The translations under genes were made by a program, and so were the position numbers. This document shows, in pieces, positions 35,221-44,675 of a stretch of 64,000 bases of DNA. The notes below the pieces were generated by a model. It ran no database searches. It had not been told where the DNA came from and worked only from the letters and a program-made list of their open reading frames with translations. Positions within the stretch are counted from its first letter, which is position 1. Each line of letters starts with the position of its first letter. The stretch comes from CAVTJL01 sp963828215 (GTDB lineage: Bacteria; Pseudomonadota; Alphaproteobacteria; Geminicoccales; Geminicoccaceae). The stretch covers positions 124,001-188,000 of the forward strand of contig CAWHFO010000051.1 of the NCBI GenBank assembly GCA_963828215.1. The letters are read 5' to 3'.

Positions 35221-36210
35221 TCAAGAGGCGGCGTGCGAGAGGGCGGCGGGCCGCCGGAGCCGCGGGTCGAGAGCCAGATAGGCGAGGTCGACGACCAGGC
35301 CGAGCCCGACGAACAGCAGGGCCACGAGGACGAGATAGGTCGCCAGCACCGGCAGGTCCGCGAACTGGATCGCCTGGAGCAGCAGGAGGCCCATGCCCGG
35401 CCACTGGAAGACGCTTTCGGTGACGACGGAGAAGGCGATCAGGGAGCCGATCTGCAGCCCGGTGATGGTCACCACGGGCATGAGCGCGTTGCGGAGCGCG
35501 TGATGCAGGTGGATCGTCCGGTCGGTGAGGCCCCTCGCCCGGGCGAAGCGGATATGCTCCCTGCCCAGCACCTCCAGCATCTCGCCGCGCACGAGCCGGA
35601 CGATCAGGGCGAGCTGATAGAGCGCCAGGGTCGAGGCCGGCAGCAGGATGGCGCGCCAGCCCTCGACGGTCAGCAGACCCGTGGTCCAGAAGGCGATCCG
35701 GACGGTCCGGCCGCGCCCGAACGACGGCAGCCAGCCGAGCTGCACGGCGAAGACCTGGATGAGCAGGATGCCGACGACGAAGGTGGGCACGCTGACACCG
35801 AGGAGCGAGATGGCCAGCACCAGCCGGTCCAGCCGGCTGCCCGGGGACACCCCGCAGCGGACGCCGAGCGGGATGCCGATCGACAGGGCCAGGATCGAGG
35901 CGACCAGCACGAGCTCCAGGGTCGCCGGCAGCCGCTCGGCCAGAAGATCGGCGACCGGGCGGCGCAGGCGCCAGGAGGTCCCGAGATCGCCATGGAGAAG
36001 GCGCACCGCGAAGGCGGCGAAGCGAATGGGTGCCGGCCGATCGAGGCCGAGGCTCCGGCGGAGGGCGTCGCGGTCGGCCGACCCGGTCTCCTGGCCGACC
36101 AGGCCCGCCACCGGATCGCCGAGATAGCTCGACAACGCGAAGGCGAGCAGCGCAACGACCAGCATGACCAGCGCGCCCTGGCCCAAGCGGCTCATCAAAT
36201 ACGAGAACAT
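35221..36210 (-). CDS. ABC transporter permease (DppB-like), cluster A
   Basis: 329-residue permease from the ATG at 36210. The DppB N-terminus is 'SYLMSRLGQGALVMLVVALL', with the periplasmic loop 'YLGDPVAGLVGQETGSADRD', 'LLHGDLGTSWRLRRPVADLL', the EAA-type region 'GREHIRFARARGLTDRTIHL' and 'TESVFQWPGMGLLLLQAIQF'. It heads the A cluster, 51 bases downstream of the DppF-like gene of cluster B on the same strand. No binding-protein gene belongs to this cluster. Confidence 0.9.
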   Translation of the reverse strand: MFSYLMSRLGQGALVMLVVALLAFALSSYLGDPVAGLVGQETGSADRDALRRSLGLDRPAPIRFAAFAVRLLHGDLGTSWRLRRPVADLLAERLPATLELVLVASILALSIGIPLGVRCGVSPGSRLDRLVLAISLLGVSVPTFVVGILLIQVFAVQLGWLPSFGRGRTVRIAFWTTGLLTVEGWRAILLPASTLALYQLALIVRLVRGEMLEVLGREHIRFARARGLTDRTIHLHHALRNALMPVVTITGLQIGSLIAFSVVTESVFQWPGMGLLLLQAIQFADLPVLATYLVLVALLFVGLGLVVDLAYLALDPRLRRPAALSHAAS

Positions 36211-36261
36211 CTTTGGAATTACTAAACCAAAACGCGATCGAGTCAACCGGGGCGCAGGGGC

Positions 36262-37255
36262 TCAGGCCGCGTCCCTGCCCTCCTCCACGGCATGGCAGGC
36301 GGCGAGGCGGCCGTCATAGGCGCGGAGCGCCGGCTCCTCGCGGCGACAGCGGTCGTCGGCGAGCGGGCAGCGCGGATGGAACGTGCAACCCGAGGGCGGG
36401 TCGAGGGGCGAGGGCAGCTCACCCTGGAGGCGCAGGCGCGGGCGCCGCGTGGCGGGGTCGGCGACCGGCGTGGCGGCGAGCAGCGCTCGCGAATAGGGGT
36501 GGCGTGGGCCCGCGAAAATCGCCTCGGCGGGGCCCTGCTCGACCGGCCGGCCGAGATACATGACCATGACGTCGTCGGCAATGTGGCGGACAACCGAGAG
36601 ATCGTGGCTGATGAAGAGATAGGCGAGGCCGAGCTCGCTCTGGAGGTCGCCCAGAAGATTGAGCACCTGCGCCTGGATCGAGAGGTCAAGCGCCGACACG
36701 GGCTCGTCGAGGACGACGATCTTGGGCTTGAGCATCAGCGCTCGGGCAACCGCGATACGCTGCCGCTGGCCGCCCGAGAACATGTGCGGGATAGCGGGGC
36801 GCGTATTCGGGCCGCAGCCCCACCCTGCGCATGATATCGGCCACGGCCTCGCGGCGCTCGGCGGCGGAGAGGGTCGTGTTGATCCTGAGCGGCTCGGCCA
36901 GGATGGTCTGGACCTTCTGACGCGGATTGAGGGAGCCATAGGGATCCTGGAAGACGATCTGGACCGCGCTCCGCAGGCGGCGGCGCTCCGCATGGGCCGA
37001 AGCGGTCGTCGACCGTCGACGCCATCGATGATGAGATTGCCGCGCGGTCGGCTCCTCGATCATCGTGACCATGCGGGCGAGCGTGGACTTGCCGCACCCC
37101 GACTCGCCCACGATGGCGAGGGTCCGGCCGCGGGCCAGGGCGAAGCTGACGCCGGCCACGGCCCGGAGCACGGCACCCTCGCGGAACAGGCCGCCGCCCA
37201 CGCGATAGTGGCGGACCAGCGAGCGGGCCTCGAGCACGACCGGCGCGGCGCTCAA
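36262..37255 (-). CDS. Oligopeptide-type ABC transporter ATP-binding protein (DppF-like), cluster B, four frameshifts
   Basis: Starts at a TTG at 37255 that overlaps the upstream stop (TTGA), reading 'LEARSLVRHYRVGGGLFREG'. Walker A is 'GESGCGKSTLARMVTMIEEP', followed by 'IVFQDPYGSLNPRQKVQTIL', the signature 'FSGGQRQRIAVARAL', Walker B 'IVVLDEPVSALDL', the H-loop 'LFISHDLSVVRHIADDVMV' and a C-terminal 'GCTFHPRCPLADDRC'. One-base insertions near 37048, 37015, 36993 and 36796 break the frame; removing all four gives exactly 330 codons. So many errors in one otherwise well-conserved gene suggest sequencing error. Confidence 0.87.
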
Positions 37256-38256
37256 GGGACGGCCGCCCGGGCACCGGGATGGTTTTTCGCGACCCCCCGC
37301 TCGAGGGGGAAGTGGCAGAGGGCCCGGCCCAGGCCCTCGGACGCCGGCTGCGGCGCCTCGCTCACGCACCGCTGCACCGCGAGCGTGCAGCGCGGGTTGA
37401 ACAGGCAGCCGGAGGGCCGGTCGAAGAGGCCGGGCACGACGCCCGGGATCGAGGCCAGCCTCACCCCCTTCTGCGCCCGCTCGGGCAGCGCCTCCAGCAG
37501 GGCCGCCGTGTAGGGGTGGTGCGGGTCGGAAAAGAGGCCCTGGACGGTCTGCCGCTCGACCTGCTGGCCGGCATACTGGACGACGACACGCTCGGCCGTC
37601 TCCGCGACCACGCCCATGGCGTGGGTGATGAGCACGAGGGCCATGCCGCGATCGCGCTGCAGGTCGACCAGCAGCTGGAGGATCTGGGCCTGGATGGTCA
37701 CGTCGAGGGCGGTCGTGGGCTCGTCGGCGATCAGGAGCTTGGGGTTGCAGGAGATCGCCATGGCGATCATCACCCGCTGGTTCATGCCGCCCGACATCTG
37801 GTGCGGGAACGAGCCGAGGCGGCGCTCCGGCGCCGGGATGCCCACCTGGGTCATGAGCTCGACCGCCCGTCGGCGCCGCTCCCGCCGGCTGCCGCCGAGA
37901 TGGACCCGGATCGCCTCGTCGATCTGGTAGCCGACCGTGAAACAGGGGTTGAGGGAGGTCATCGGCTCCTGGAAGATCATCGCCATCTCCTTGCCGATGA
38001 TCTTCCGACGCTCAGGCCCCGCCATGCCCAGCAGGTCCTGGCCCGCGAAGGCGAGCCGGTCGGCGGTGATCCCGGCGGTGGGCGGCAGCAGGCCCATGGC
38101 GGCCAGCATGGAGACCGACTTGCCCGAGCCCGACTCGCCGACGATGGCCACGATCTCGCCCGGCTGGACGTCGAGATCGACCCCGTCGACAGCCTTGAGC
38201 AGCCCGCCGGCGACGGGAAACTCGACCGTGAGGTTGCGGATCTCGAGAAGCGTCAT
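37252..38256 (-). CDS. Oligopeptide-type ABC transporter ATP-binding protein (DppD-like), cluster B
   Basis: 334-residue ATPase with an intact frame. It starts 'MTLLEIRNLTVEFPVAGGLL'. Walker A is 'GESGSGKSVSMLAAMGLLPP', Q-loop region 'AMIFQEPMTSLNPCFTVGYQ', signature 'MSGGMNQRVMIAMAI', Walker B 'LLIADEPTTALDV'. The H-loop reads 'LITHAMGVVAETAERVVVQY', with Ala where the family usually has Asp after the catalytic His. The C-terminal 'GCLFNPRCTLAVQRC' is of the peptide/nickel type. It overlaps the permease stop and the DppF start by four bases each. Confidence 0.91.
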   Translation of the reverse strand: MTLLEIRNLTVEFPVAGGLLKAVDGVDLDVQPGEIVAIVGESGSGKSVSMLAAMGLLPPTAGITADRLAFAGQDLLGMAGPERRKIIGKEMAMIFQEPMTSLNPCFTVGYQIDEAIRVHLGGSRRERRRRAVELMTQVGIPAPERRLGSFPHQMSGGMNQRVMIAMAISCNPKLLIADEPTTALDVTIQAQILQLLVDLQRDRGMALVLITHAMGVVAETAERVVVQYAGQQVERQTVQGLFSDPHHPYTAALLEALPERAQKGVRLASIPGVVPGLFDRPSGCLFNPRCTLAVQRCVSEAPQPASEGLGRALCHFPLERGVAKNHPGARAAVP

Positions 38257-39177
38257 GAGCGCTTGAGCTTGGGGTCGAGCACGTCGCGGAGACCGTCGCC
38301 CATCAGGTTGATGGCCAGCACCGTGACGAGGATGGCGAGGCCCGGGAAGGTCACGACCCACCAGGCTCGCAGGATGAACTCGCGGGCATCGGCCAGCATC
38401 GTGCCCCATTCAGGAGTCGGCGGCTGGGCGCCCATGCCGAGAAAGCCCAGCGCCGCCATGTCGAGCACGGCGTTGGAGAAGCCCAGCGTCGCCTGGACGA
38501 TCAGGGGCGGCAGGCAGTTCGGAAGCACGGTCAGGAACATCAGGCGAAGGTTGCCGGCGCCGGCGACGCGGCTGCCGACCACGTAGTCCTTCGAGAGCTC
38601 CTGGATCGCCGAGGCGCGGGTCAGGCGGACGAAGTGGGGGATGTAGACGATCGCCACGGCAATCACGGCGTTGAAGAGGCCGGGGCCGAGAATGGCGACG
38701 ACGACGAGGGCGAGGAGCAGGCTCGGCACGGACAGGATGACGTCCATCAGGCGCATGATCGCCGTCTCGAGCCAGCCGCGGAAGAAGCCGGCGACGAGGC
38801 CGAGCGAGATGCCGACGGTGAGCGAGATGACGATGACGACGAGGCCGATCATCAGGGAATAGCGGGCGCCGTAGATGAGGCGCGAGAGGAGATCCCGGCC
38901 GATCGGGTCGGTGCCGAGCAGAAAGCGCCAGCTCCCCCCGTCCTGCCAGGCAGGCGGTATCAGCAGAGCGTCCCGGAACTGCGCGTCGGGAGCGTGGGGT
39001 GCGATCAGCGGGGCGCCGAGCGCCACGACGACCAGGAGGACGAAGAAGGCGAGGCCGGCAACGGCCCCGTGATTCGGTGCGGAAATAGTGCCAGCCCTCG
39101 GCGAGCGGGCCCGGCGGGCGCGCTGCCGCCGGCTCGGCGGCTGCCGCCCTCGTCAGAAGGTCCTGCCGCAACGCCAT
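38253..39177 (-). CDS. ABC transporter permease (DppC-like), cluster B, one frameshift
   Basis: From the ATG at 39177 ('MALRQDLLTRAAAAEPAAAR', then 'LAEGWHYFRT') one extra base near 39075 shifts the frame; without it the protein continues 'NHGAVAGLAFFVLLVVVALG'. The core carries 'FLLGTDPIGRDLLSRLIYGA', the EAA region 'AIQELSKDYVVGSRVAGAGN' and 'LDMAALGFLGMGAQPPTPEW'. About 308 residues and six membrane segments, normal for DppC. It overlaps the DppD ATG by four bases and follows dppB by four bases. Confidence 0.88.
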
Positions 39178-39181
39178 CGGC

Positions 39182-40199
39182 TCAGCTCCTGTGCCGGATG
39201 CGGGGATTGACGAGGCCGTAGAGCAGATCGACCCCGAGATTGACGAGCATGACAAAGCTGGCGATCAGCAGCAGCCCGCCCTGGACCTCGGTATAGTCGC
39301 GCCGGAAGATCGCCTCGACCAGCCATTTGCCGACTCCCGGCCAGGAGAAGATCGTCTCGGTCAGGATGGCGCCAGCGAGAAGCAGCCCGGTCTGCAGGCC
39401 GATGGTGGTGACGACCGGGATCAGCGCGTTGCGGAGCGCATGCAGGCCCACGACCCGCCAGGGCGGCAGGCCCTTGGCGCGGGCGGTGCGCACATAGTCG
39501 TCGCCCAGCACCTCGATCATCGCCGAGCGCGTCTGCCGGGCGATCACCGCGAGCGGGACCGTGCCCAGGACGATGGTCGGCAGGATCAGATGGCGGACGG
39601 CGGAGAGGAAGGCGCCCGACTGGTCCGACAGCAGCGAATCGATCAGCATGAAGCCGGTGACGGGCGGGAAATAGTAGATGAGATCGATGCGCCCCGAGAC
39701 CGGCGTCCAGCCGAGGATGCCCGAGAAGAGGATGATGAGGAGCAGGCCCCACCAGAAGATGGGCATCGAGATAGCCTGTCAGCGTCACCGCCATGACCGT
39801 GTGGTCGAGGACGGTGCCCCGCTTCACCGCCGGCGAGGATGCCGGCGGGGAGCCCGACCAGGATCGCCAGGAGCATGGCGCAGAGCCGCGAGCTCGAGCG
39901 TAGCCGGGAAGAGCGTGAAGAACTCCTTGACCACCGGCTGGCGCGTCACGATCGACCGGCCGAGGTCTCCGTGCAGCACGTCGCCGAGATAGATGAGGTA
40001 CTGCTCCCAGAGCGGCTTGTCGAAGCCGAACTCCGCCATCAGCTGCGCATGGCGGGCCGGATCGACGCCGCGCTCGCCCGCCATCAGCTCGATGGGGTCG
40101 CCGGGCAGCAGATGGATGAAGAGGAACGCCAACACGGTGACACCCAGGAACGTGGGCACGACCAGTCCCGAGCCGGCTCAGGGCGAAACGCAGCATCAT
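39182..40199 (-). CDS. ABC transporter permease (DppB-like), cluster B, four frameshifts
   Basis: The pieces read in order 'MMLRFALSRLG', 'PTFLGVTVLAFLFIHLLPGD', 'LHGDLGRSIVTRQPVVKEFF', 'AMLLAILVGLPAGILA', 'VLDHTVMAVTLTGY', 'MPIFWWGLLLIILFSGILGW' and 'TETIFSWPGVGKWLVEAIFR', a standard DppB permease. One-base insertions lie near 40168, 39887, 39833 and 39773; removing them gives exactly 338 codons. The start is the first of two tandem ATGs at 40199. It is separated from its binding-protein gene by the lipoprotein gene on the opposite strand. Confidence 0.86.
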
Positions 40200-40323
40200 C
40201 GAGGTCCGTCCCTCGAGCGCGGGGACCGACGCGGGGGTCGTGAGTTGTGAGCATCGCTCGGGCTATAGTCGACGCTCGGGCCGCATCTTGGCAAACCCTT
40301 TGTAAGGTGGGATCGTCCAGACC

Positions 40324-40959
40324 ATGAAGCATCCACCGCACCTTGCCGTTCCGGCCACCCTCGCCGCCCTCGTGATGACGCTCACGGGCTGCTCGAGCAA
40401 TGTCGACGTGGGGCCGGGCCGTGTCACGAACGTGACCGAGGCGCAGAGGGTCCTCCTCCTGGCCGCCGTGGACGGGCCCGTTCCGCTGGTCGTCGACCGG
40501 CCGCCGGCCCTGCTCGCCGGCCCGTCGCCCGACGCGGAGCTGGCGCGGCTCGCGGCCCAGGCCGCCAACAACGCCACCGCCGTCACCTTCCGCCCCGAGG
40601 CGGGCGACGGCGGCGGCGCGGGCGTGCGCCTCGTCTACCGGTTCCTGGGGGCGACGGCGAACGATCCGGGCGCCGTCTGCGCGGGCCGGATTCCGATATC
40701 AGGCGAGCCGCCGTCGCCGCCACGCCTGCACGTCATCCTGTGCGACAAGGACCGCCCCGTCAGCGATGCGGTCGGGATCGCCCGAAAGGCCGACACCCAG
40801 GCGACCACGGCGCTCGTCTACGACACGACGCGGAGCCTCTTTCCCGACACGTCGTCCGGCTTCGGCGGCGGCCTTCTTCCGGGCGTCTCGATCTTCGGGG
40901 GCGTCGGATCCGGCGGCGGGGGCAGCGGGGGTGGAGTTGGATTCGGCTTGGGCTTCTGA
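40324..40959 (+). CDS. Hypothetical lipoprotein with glycine-rich tail
   Basis: 211 residues. A lipoprotein signal peptide is clear: 'HLAVPATLAALVMTLTGCSS', with lipobox LTGC, so Cys23 would be lipidated. The mature part has 'LVVDRPPALLAGPSPDAELA' and 'RLHVILCDKDRPVSDAVGIA', no family recognised, and ends in a glycine tract ('GGVGSGGGGSGGGVGFGLGF'). It lies on the plus strand between the binding-protein and permease genes of cluster B, with a GC-rich palindrome just after its stop. It may be unrelated to the transporter. Confidence 0.75.
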   Translation: MKHPPHLAVPATLAALVMTLTGCSSNVDVGPGRVTNVTEAQRVLLLAAVDGPVPLVVDRPPALLAGPSPDAELARLAAQAANNATAVTFRPEAGDGGGAGVRLVYRFLGATANDPGAVCAGRIPISGEPPSPPRLHVILCDKDRPVSDAVGIARKADTQATTALVYDTTRSLFPDTSSGFGGGLLPGVSIFGGVGSGGGGSGGGVGFGLGF

Positions 40960-40963
40960 GGGT

Positions 40964-40993
40964 TCCCGGGGCGCGGCGTGGCGCACCCCGGGA
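40964..40993. terminator. Bidirectional hairpin between convergent genes
   Basis: A perfect 8-base stem TCCCGGGG / CCCCGGGA (40964-40971 and 40986-40993) with a 14-base loop fills the gap between the lipoprotein stop (40959) and the binding-protein stop (41004). Its position between convergent ends fits a bidirectional terminator, although no T tract follows. Confidence 0.65.
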
Positions 40994-41003
40994 CAAGGGC
41001 AGA

Positions 41004-42603
41004 TCAGCCCTTGACGTCGACTCCATAGAAATTGTGCTGGCCGAGCGGGCTCATCTTGTAGCCCTCGACGGTCTTGCGCATCGGCATGTAGACCAGCGAG
41101 TGGTCGAGGGTGACCCACGGGGCCTGCTCCTTGAAGACCACCTCGGCCTCCTCGTAGAGCTTGGCGCGGGCGTCCTGGTCGCTGACCTGCTTCGCCTTCA
41201 TGACGAGGTCGTTGAAGGGCGCGTAGCACCAGCGGGCCCGGTTGGTGCCGTCCTTGGCGGCATCGCAGCTCAGGAGGGTCGCGAGGAAGTTGTCGGGATC
41301 GCCATTGTCGCCGGTCCAGCCGAGGATCACGGTCTGGTGCTCGCCGTTCTTCGAGCGCTTGAGATACTCGCCCCACTCGTAGGTGACGATCTTCGCGTTC
41401 ACGCCGACGTTCTTCCAGTCGGCCTGGATCATCTCGGCGGTGCGGCGCGCGTTCGGCATGTAGGGCCGCTGGACCGGCATGGCCCAGATGTCGGTCTCGA
41501 AGCCGTTGGGGAACCCCGCCTCGGCGAGCAGCTTCTTGGCACCGGCCGGGTCGTAGGGATAGTCCTTGACGGCGTCGTTGTAGCCCCACATCGTCGGCGG
41601 GATCGGGTTCTTGGCGACCGTGCCGGTACCCTGGAACACGGCCTCGATAATGGCCTTCTTGTTGATCGCCATGTTGAGCGCCTGACGGACGCGGGGATCG
41701 GTGAAGGGCTTCTTCTCGGTGTTGAATCCCAGATAGCCCACATTGAGCCCGGCCTGCTCGAGGAGCTGCAGGTTGGGGTCGGCCTTGATCGCCTGGATGT
41801 CGGCCGGGTTGGGATAGGCCATCACCTGGCATTCGTTGGCCTTGAGCTTCTGCAGACGCACCGAGGCATCGGGCGTGATCGCGAAGACCAGGTTGTCGAT
41901 CGCGGCCTTGCCGCGGAAATAGCCGGGATTGGCCGTGTAGCGGATCACCGCGTCCTTCTGGTAGGCCTGGAGCTGGAACGGCCCGGTGCCGACCGGCTGC
42001 AGGTCGAACTGCTCGGGCGTGCCCGCCTTCATCATTTGGTCGGCATATTCCTTGCTGACGATCGACGCGAAATCCATCGCCAGGTTCGCGATCATCGGCG
42101 CCTCGGGACGCGTCAGCGTGAACTTGACCGTGTAGTCGTCGACCTTCTCGACCGACTTCAGCAGCTCGGGCATGCTCATGCCGTTGAAGTACTCGTAGTT
42201 GCCGCCGCCGATCTGATGATAGGGATTGGCCTTTGTCGAGCTGGCGCTCGAAGCTGAAGACGACATCGTCGGCGTTGAAGTCGCGGGTCGGCGTGAAGCT
42301 CTTGGTCGTCTGGAACTTGACGCCCTTGCGCAGCTTGAAGGTATAGACCAGCCCGTCGTCCGAGATGGTCCAGGACTCGGCGAGGCCGGGCTCCGTCGTG
42401 GTCGTGCCGTTCACGAACTCGACCAGCCGATTGAAGATCGGGCGCGACGACGCGTCGAACGTCGTCCCGGACGTGTAAAGAGCCGGATAGAAGCCCTCGG
42501 GGCTCCCTTCCGAGCAATAGACGAGCGTCTTCGCGCCCGCCAGCTGGGGAGCCGCAAGAAGGGCCAGGACTCCAGCGGTAGCCAGCAACAGACGGTGCCT
42601 CAT
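41004..42603 (-). CDS. Peptide-type ABC transporter substrate-binding protein (DppA-like), one frameshift
   Basis: Periplasmic SBP_bac_5 protein of about 532 residues. The Sec signal peptide is 'MRHRLLLATAGVLALLAAPQ', cleaved near 'LAGA'. 'TLVYCSEGSPEGFYPALYTS' and 'NADDVVFSFERQLDK' precede one extra G near 42235; the continuation is 'ANPYHQIGGGNYEYFNGMSM', then 'LGFNTEKKPFTDPRVRQALN' and 'MAINKKAIIEAVFQGTGTVA'. Two Cys flank 'LLSCDAAKDGTNRARWC'. Such proteins carry di- and oligopeptides or haem and nickel ligands. It is the only binding protein for two adjacent translocators. Confidence 0.9.
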
Positions 42604-42716
42604 CGGTGTCGTCTCCCCGTTATTCGCCTCGCCGTACGCCGCCAAGGGCCGGCCGATGAGGAGGGTGTAGCCCAATCGTCGCCCGGGCAGAAGCTCGCCG
42701 ATCGGCCCGCCGCCGC

Positions 42717-44558
42717 TCAGCCTTGGCCCATCGGTCCGCCGGCGCGCTCGCCTGCCTCGGACCCGGCTTCAGCGCGCAGCCGCTCGCGCGCGGCCAGGGT
42801 GAGCTGGATATGAAGCTCCGCGAGCTGCTTCTCCCCGACCGGGCCGGGCGCTCCGAGGAGCAGCTCCTCGGCCTGCTGCGAGAGCGGGAAGGCCGTGACC
42901 TCGCGCAAATTCGACGTGCCGGCGAGAAGCATCACGATCCGGTCGATGCCGGGTGCGATGCCGCCGTGCGGGGGCGCCCCGAACCTGAGCGCCCGCAGCA
43001 TGCCGCCGAAGCGGGTCTCGAGCTCGTCCCTGCCATAGCCGGCGATCTCGAAGGCCCGCTCCATGATGTCGGGGCGGTGGTTGCGGATGGCGCCCGAGGA
43101 CAGCTCGATGCCGTTGCAGACGATGTCGTACTGGTAGGCCAGGACGGCGAGCGGGTCCTTGGTCCGGAGCGCTTCCAGCCCACCCTGCGGCATCGAGAAG
43201 GGGTTGTGGGAGAAGGTGATCTGCTTCAGCTGCTCGTCCCACTCGAACATCGGAAAGTCGACGATCCAGCAGAAGCGGAAGGCGTCCTGCTCGCTCAGGC
43301 CCAGCTCGTCGCCGACCCTGAGCCGCGCCGCCCCGGCGAGCCTGGCGGCGGCGTCCTCCTTGTCGCAGGCGAAGAACACGGCGTCGCCCGTGCCGAGGCC
43401 GGCCAGATCCCTCAGCCGGGCCAGCCGGTCCTCGTCGAGGAACTTGACGATCGGCCCCTTGGCCCCTTCCTCCCCGAAGGCGATCCAGCCGAGGCCGGGC
43501 GCCCCCAGGCCCTGGGCATAGGCGACCATCCCGTCGAAGAAGCTGCGCGGCCGACCGACCGCCCCCGGGGCCGGGATCGCGCGGACGACGGCACCGCCCT
43601 CGATGGCGCCGGCGAACACCTTGAAGGCGCTGCCGCGAAAGACCTCGGTGACGTCGGCGATGGCGACAGGGTTGCGGAGATCGGGCTTGTCCGTCCCGTA
43701 TCGGAGGACGGCGTCCCGGTAGGTGAGCCTGGGAAACGGCAGCGGGCTCACGCTCCGGCCCTCCCTGAACTCCTCGAACACCCCGTGCATCAGCGGCTCG
43801 ACCGCGGCGAAGACGTCCTCCTGCGTGGCGAACGCCATCTCGAGGTCGAGCTGGTAGAACTCGCCGGGGCTGCGGTCGGCGCGCGCGTCCTCGTCGCGGA
43901 AGCAGGGGGCGATCTGGAAATACCGGTCGAAGCCGGAGATCATGTAGAGCTGCTTGTATTGCTGGGGGGCCTGCGGCAGGGCGTAGAACTTGCCCGGATG
44001 AAGGCGCGAGGGCACCAGGAAGTCGCGGGCTCCCTCGGGGCTCGAGGCGGTGAGGATGGGCGTCTGGAACTCGGTGAAGCCCAGCTCGTGCATCCGCCGT
44101 CGGATGCTCCGGATGACGGCCGAGCGGAGGCGGATGTTGCGCTGCATCGCCTCGCGGCGGAGGTCGAGGAAGCGATAGCGGAGCCGGGTCTCCTCCGGCT
44201 GCTCGCGCTCGGCATTGACCTGAAGGGGCAGGGTGTCGGCGGCGGACAGGACGTCCAGCGCCTCGGCCACCAGCTCGATCTCGCCGGTCGCAAGGGTTGG
44301 GTTGACAGTCTCCGCCGAGCGCGCCACCACGGGGCCCGTGACGCAGACGACACTCTCGAGCCTCAGCGCCTCCGCCGCGCCGAAGATCGCCGTCTCGGGC
44401 TGGAAGACGATCTGCGTGATCCCGGTGTGGTCGCGCAGGTCGATGAAGAGGAGGTGACCGTGATCGCGCTTGCGGTGGACCCAGCCGCTCAGCCGCACCC
44501 GCTGGCCCTCCTCCGCCATGCGGAGCTCGCCGCAGCGGTGCGTACGATAGACGTGCAT
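42717..44558 (-). CDS. aspS: Aspartyl-tRNA synthetase
   Basis: 613-residue class II synthetase of the bacterial type. The N-terminal OB fold ('RLSGWVHRKRDHGHLLFIDL') binds the anticodon. Motif 2 is in 'YFQIAPCFRDEDARADRSPG', a GAD insertion domain occupies the middle, and motif 3 is 'RFGAPPHGGIAPGIDRIVML'. The ATG at 44558 gives the standard 'MHVYRTHRCGEL' start. The frame is intact over the whole length. It is divergent from rnd, an arrangement common in alphaproteobacteria. It may aspartylate tRNA-Asn as well if the genome lacks AsnRS, which cannot be judged here. Confidence 0.96.
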   Translation of the reverse strand: MHVYRTHRCGELRMAEEGQRVRLSGWVHRKRDHGHLLFIDLRDHTGITQIVFQPETAIFGAAEALRLESVVCVTGPVVARSAETVNPTLATGEIELVAEALDVLSAADTLPLQVNAEREQPEETRLRYRFLDLRREAMQRNIRLRSAVIRSIRRRMHELGFTEFQTPILTASSPEGARDFLVPSRLHPGKFYALPQAPQQYKQLYMISGFDRYFQIAPCFRDEDARADRSPGEFYQLDLEMAFATQEDVFAAVEPLMHGVFEEFREGRSVSPLPFPRLTYRDAVLRYGTDKPDLRNPVAIADVTEVFRGSAFKVFAGAIEGGAVVRAIPAPGAVGRPRSFFDGMVAYAQGLGAPGLGWIAFGEEGAKGPIVKFLDEDRLARLRDLAGLGTGDAVFFACDKEDAAARLAGAARLRVGDELGLSEQDAFRFCWIVDFPMFEWDEQLKQITFSHNPFSMPQGGLEALRTKDPLAVLAYQYDIVCNGIELSSGAIRNHRPDIMERAFEIAGYGRDELETRFGGMLRALRFGAPPHGGIAPGIDRIVMLLAGTSNLREVTAFPLSQQAEELLLGAPGPVGEKQLAELHIQLTLAARERLRAEAGSEAGERAGGPMGQG

Positions 44559-44675
44559 GATCGACCTCGTCCCTGAAGCTCCGGCCTGGCCGGAGGCGAG
44601 CCGCGCGGAGAAAGTCACAGCGCCCGCCCGGCTGTCAAGCGACCGTCCGGCGGCGGCCGATACGGGGTGGCCGCC

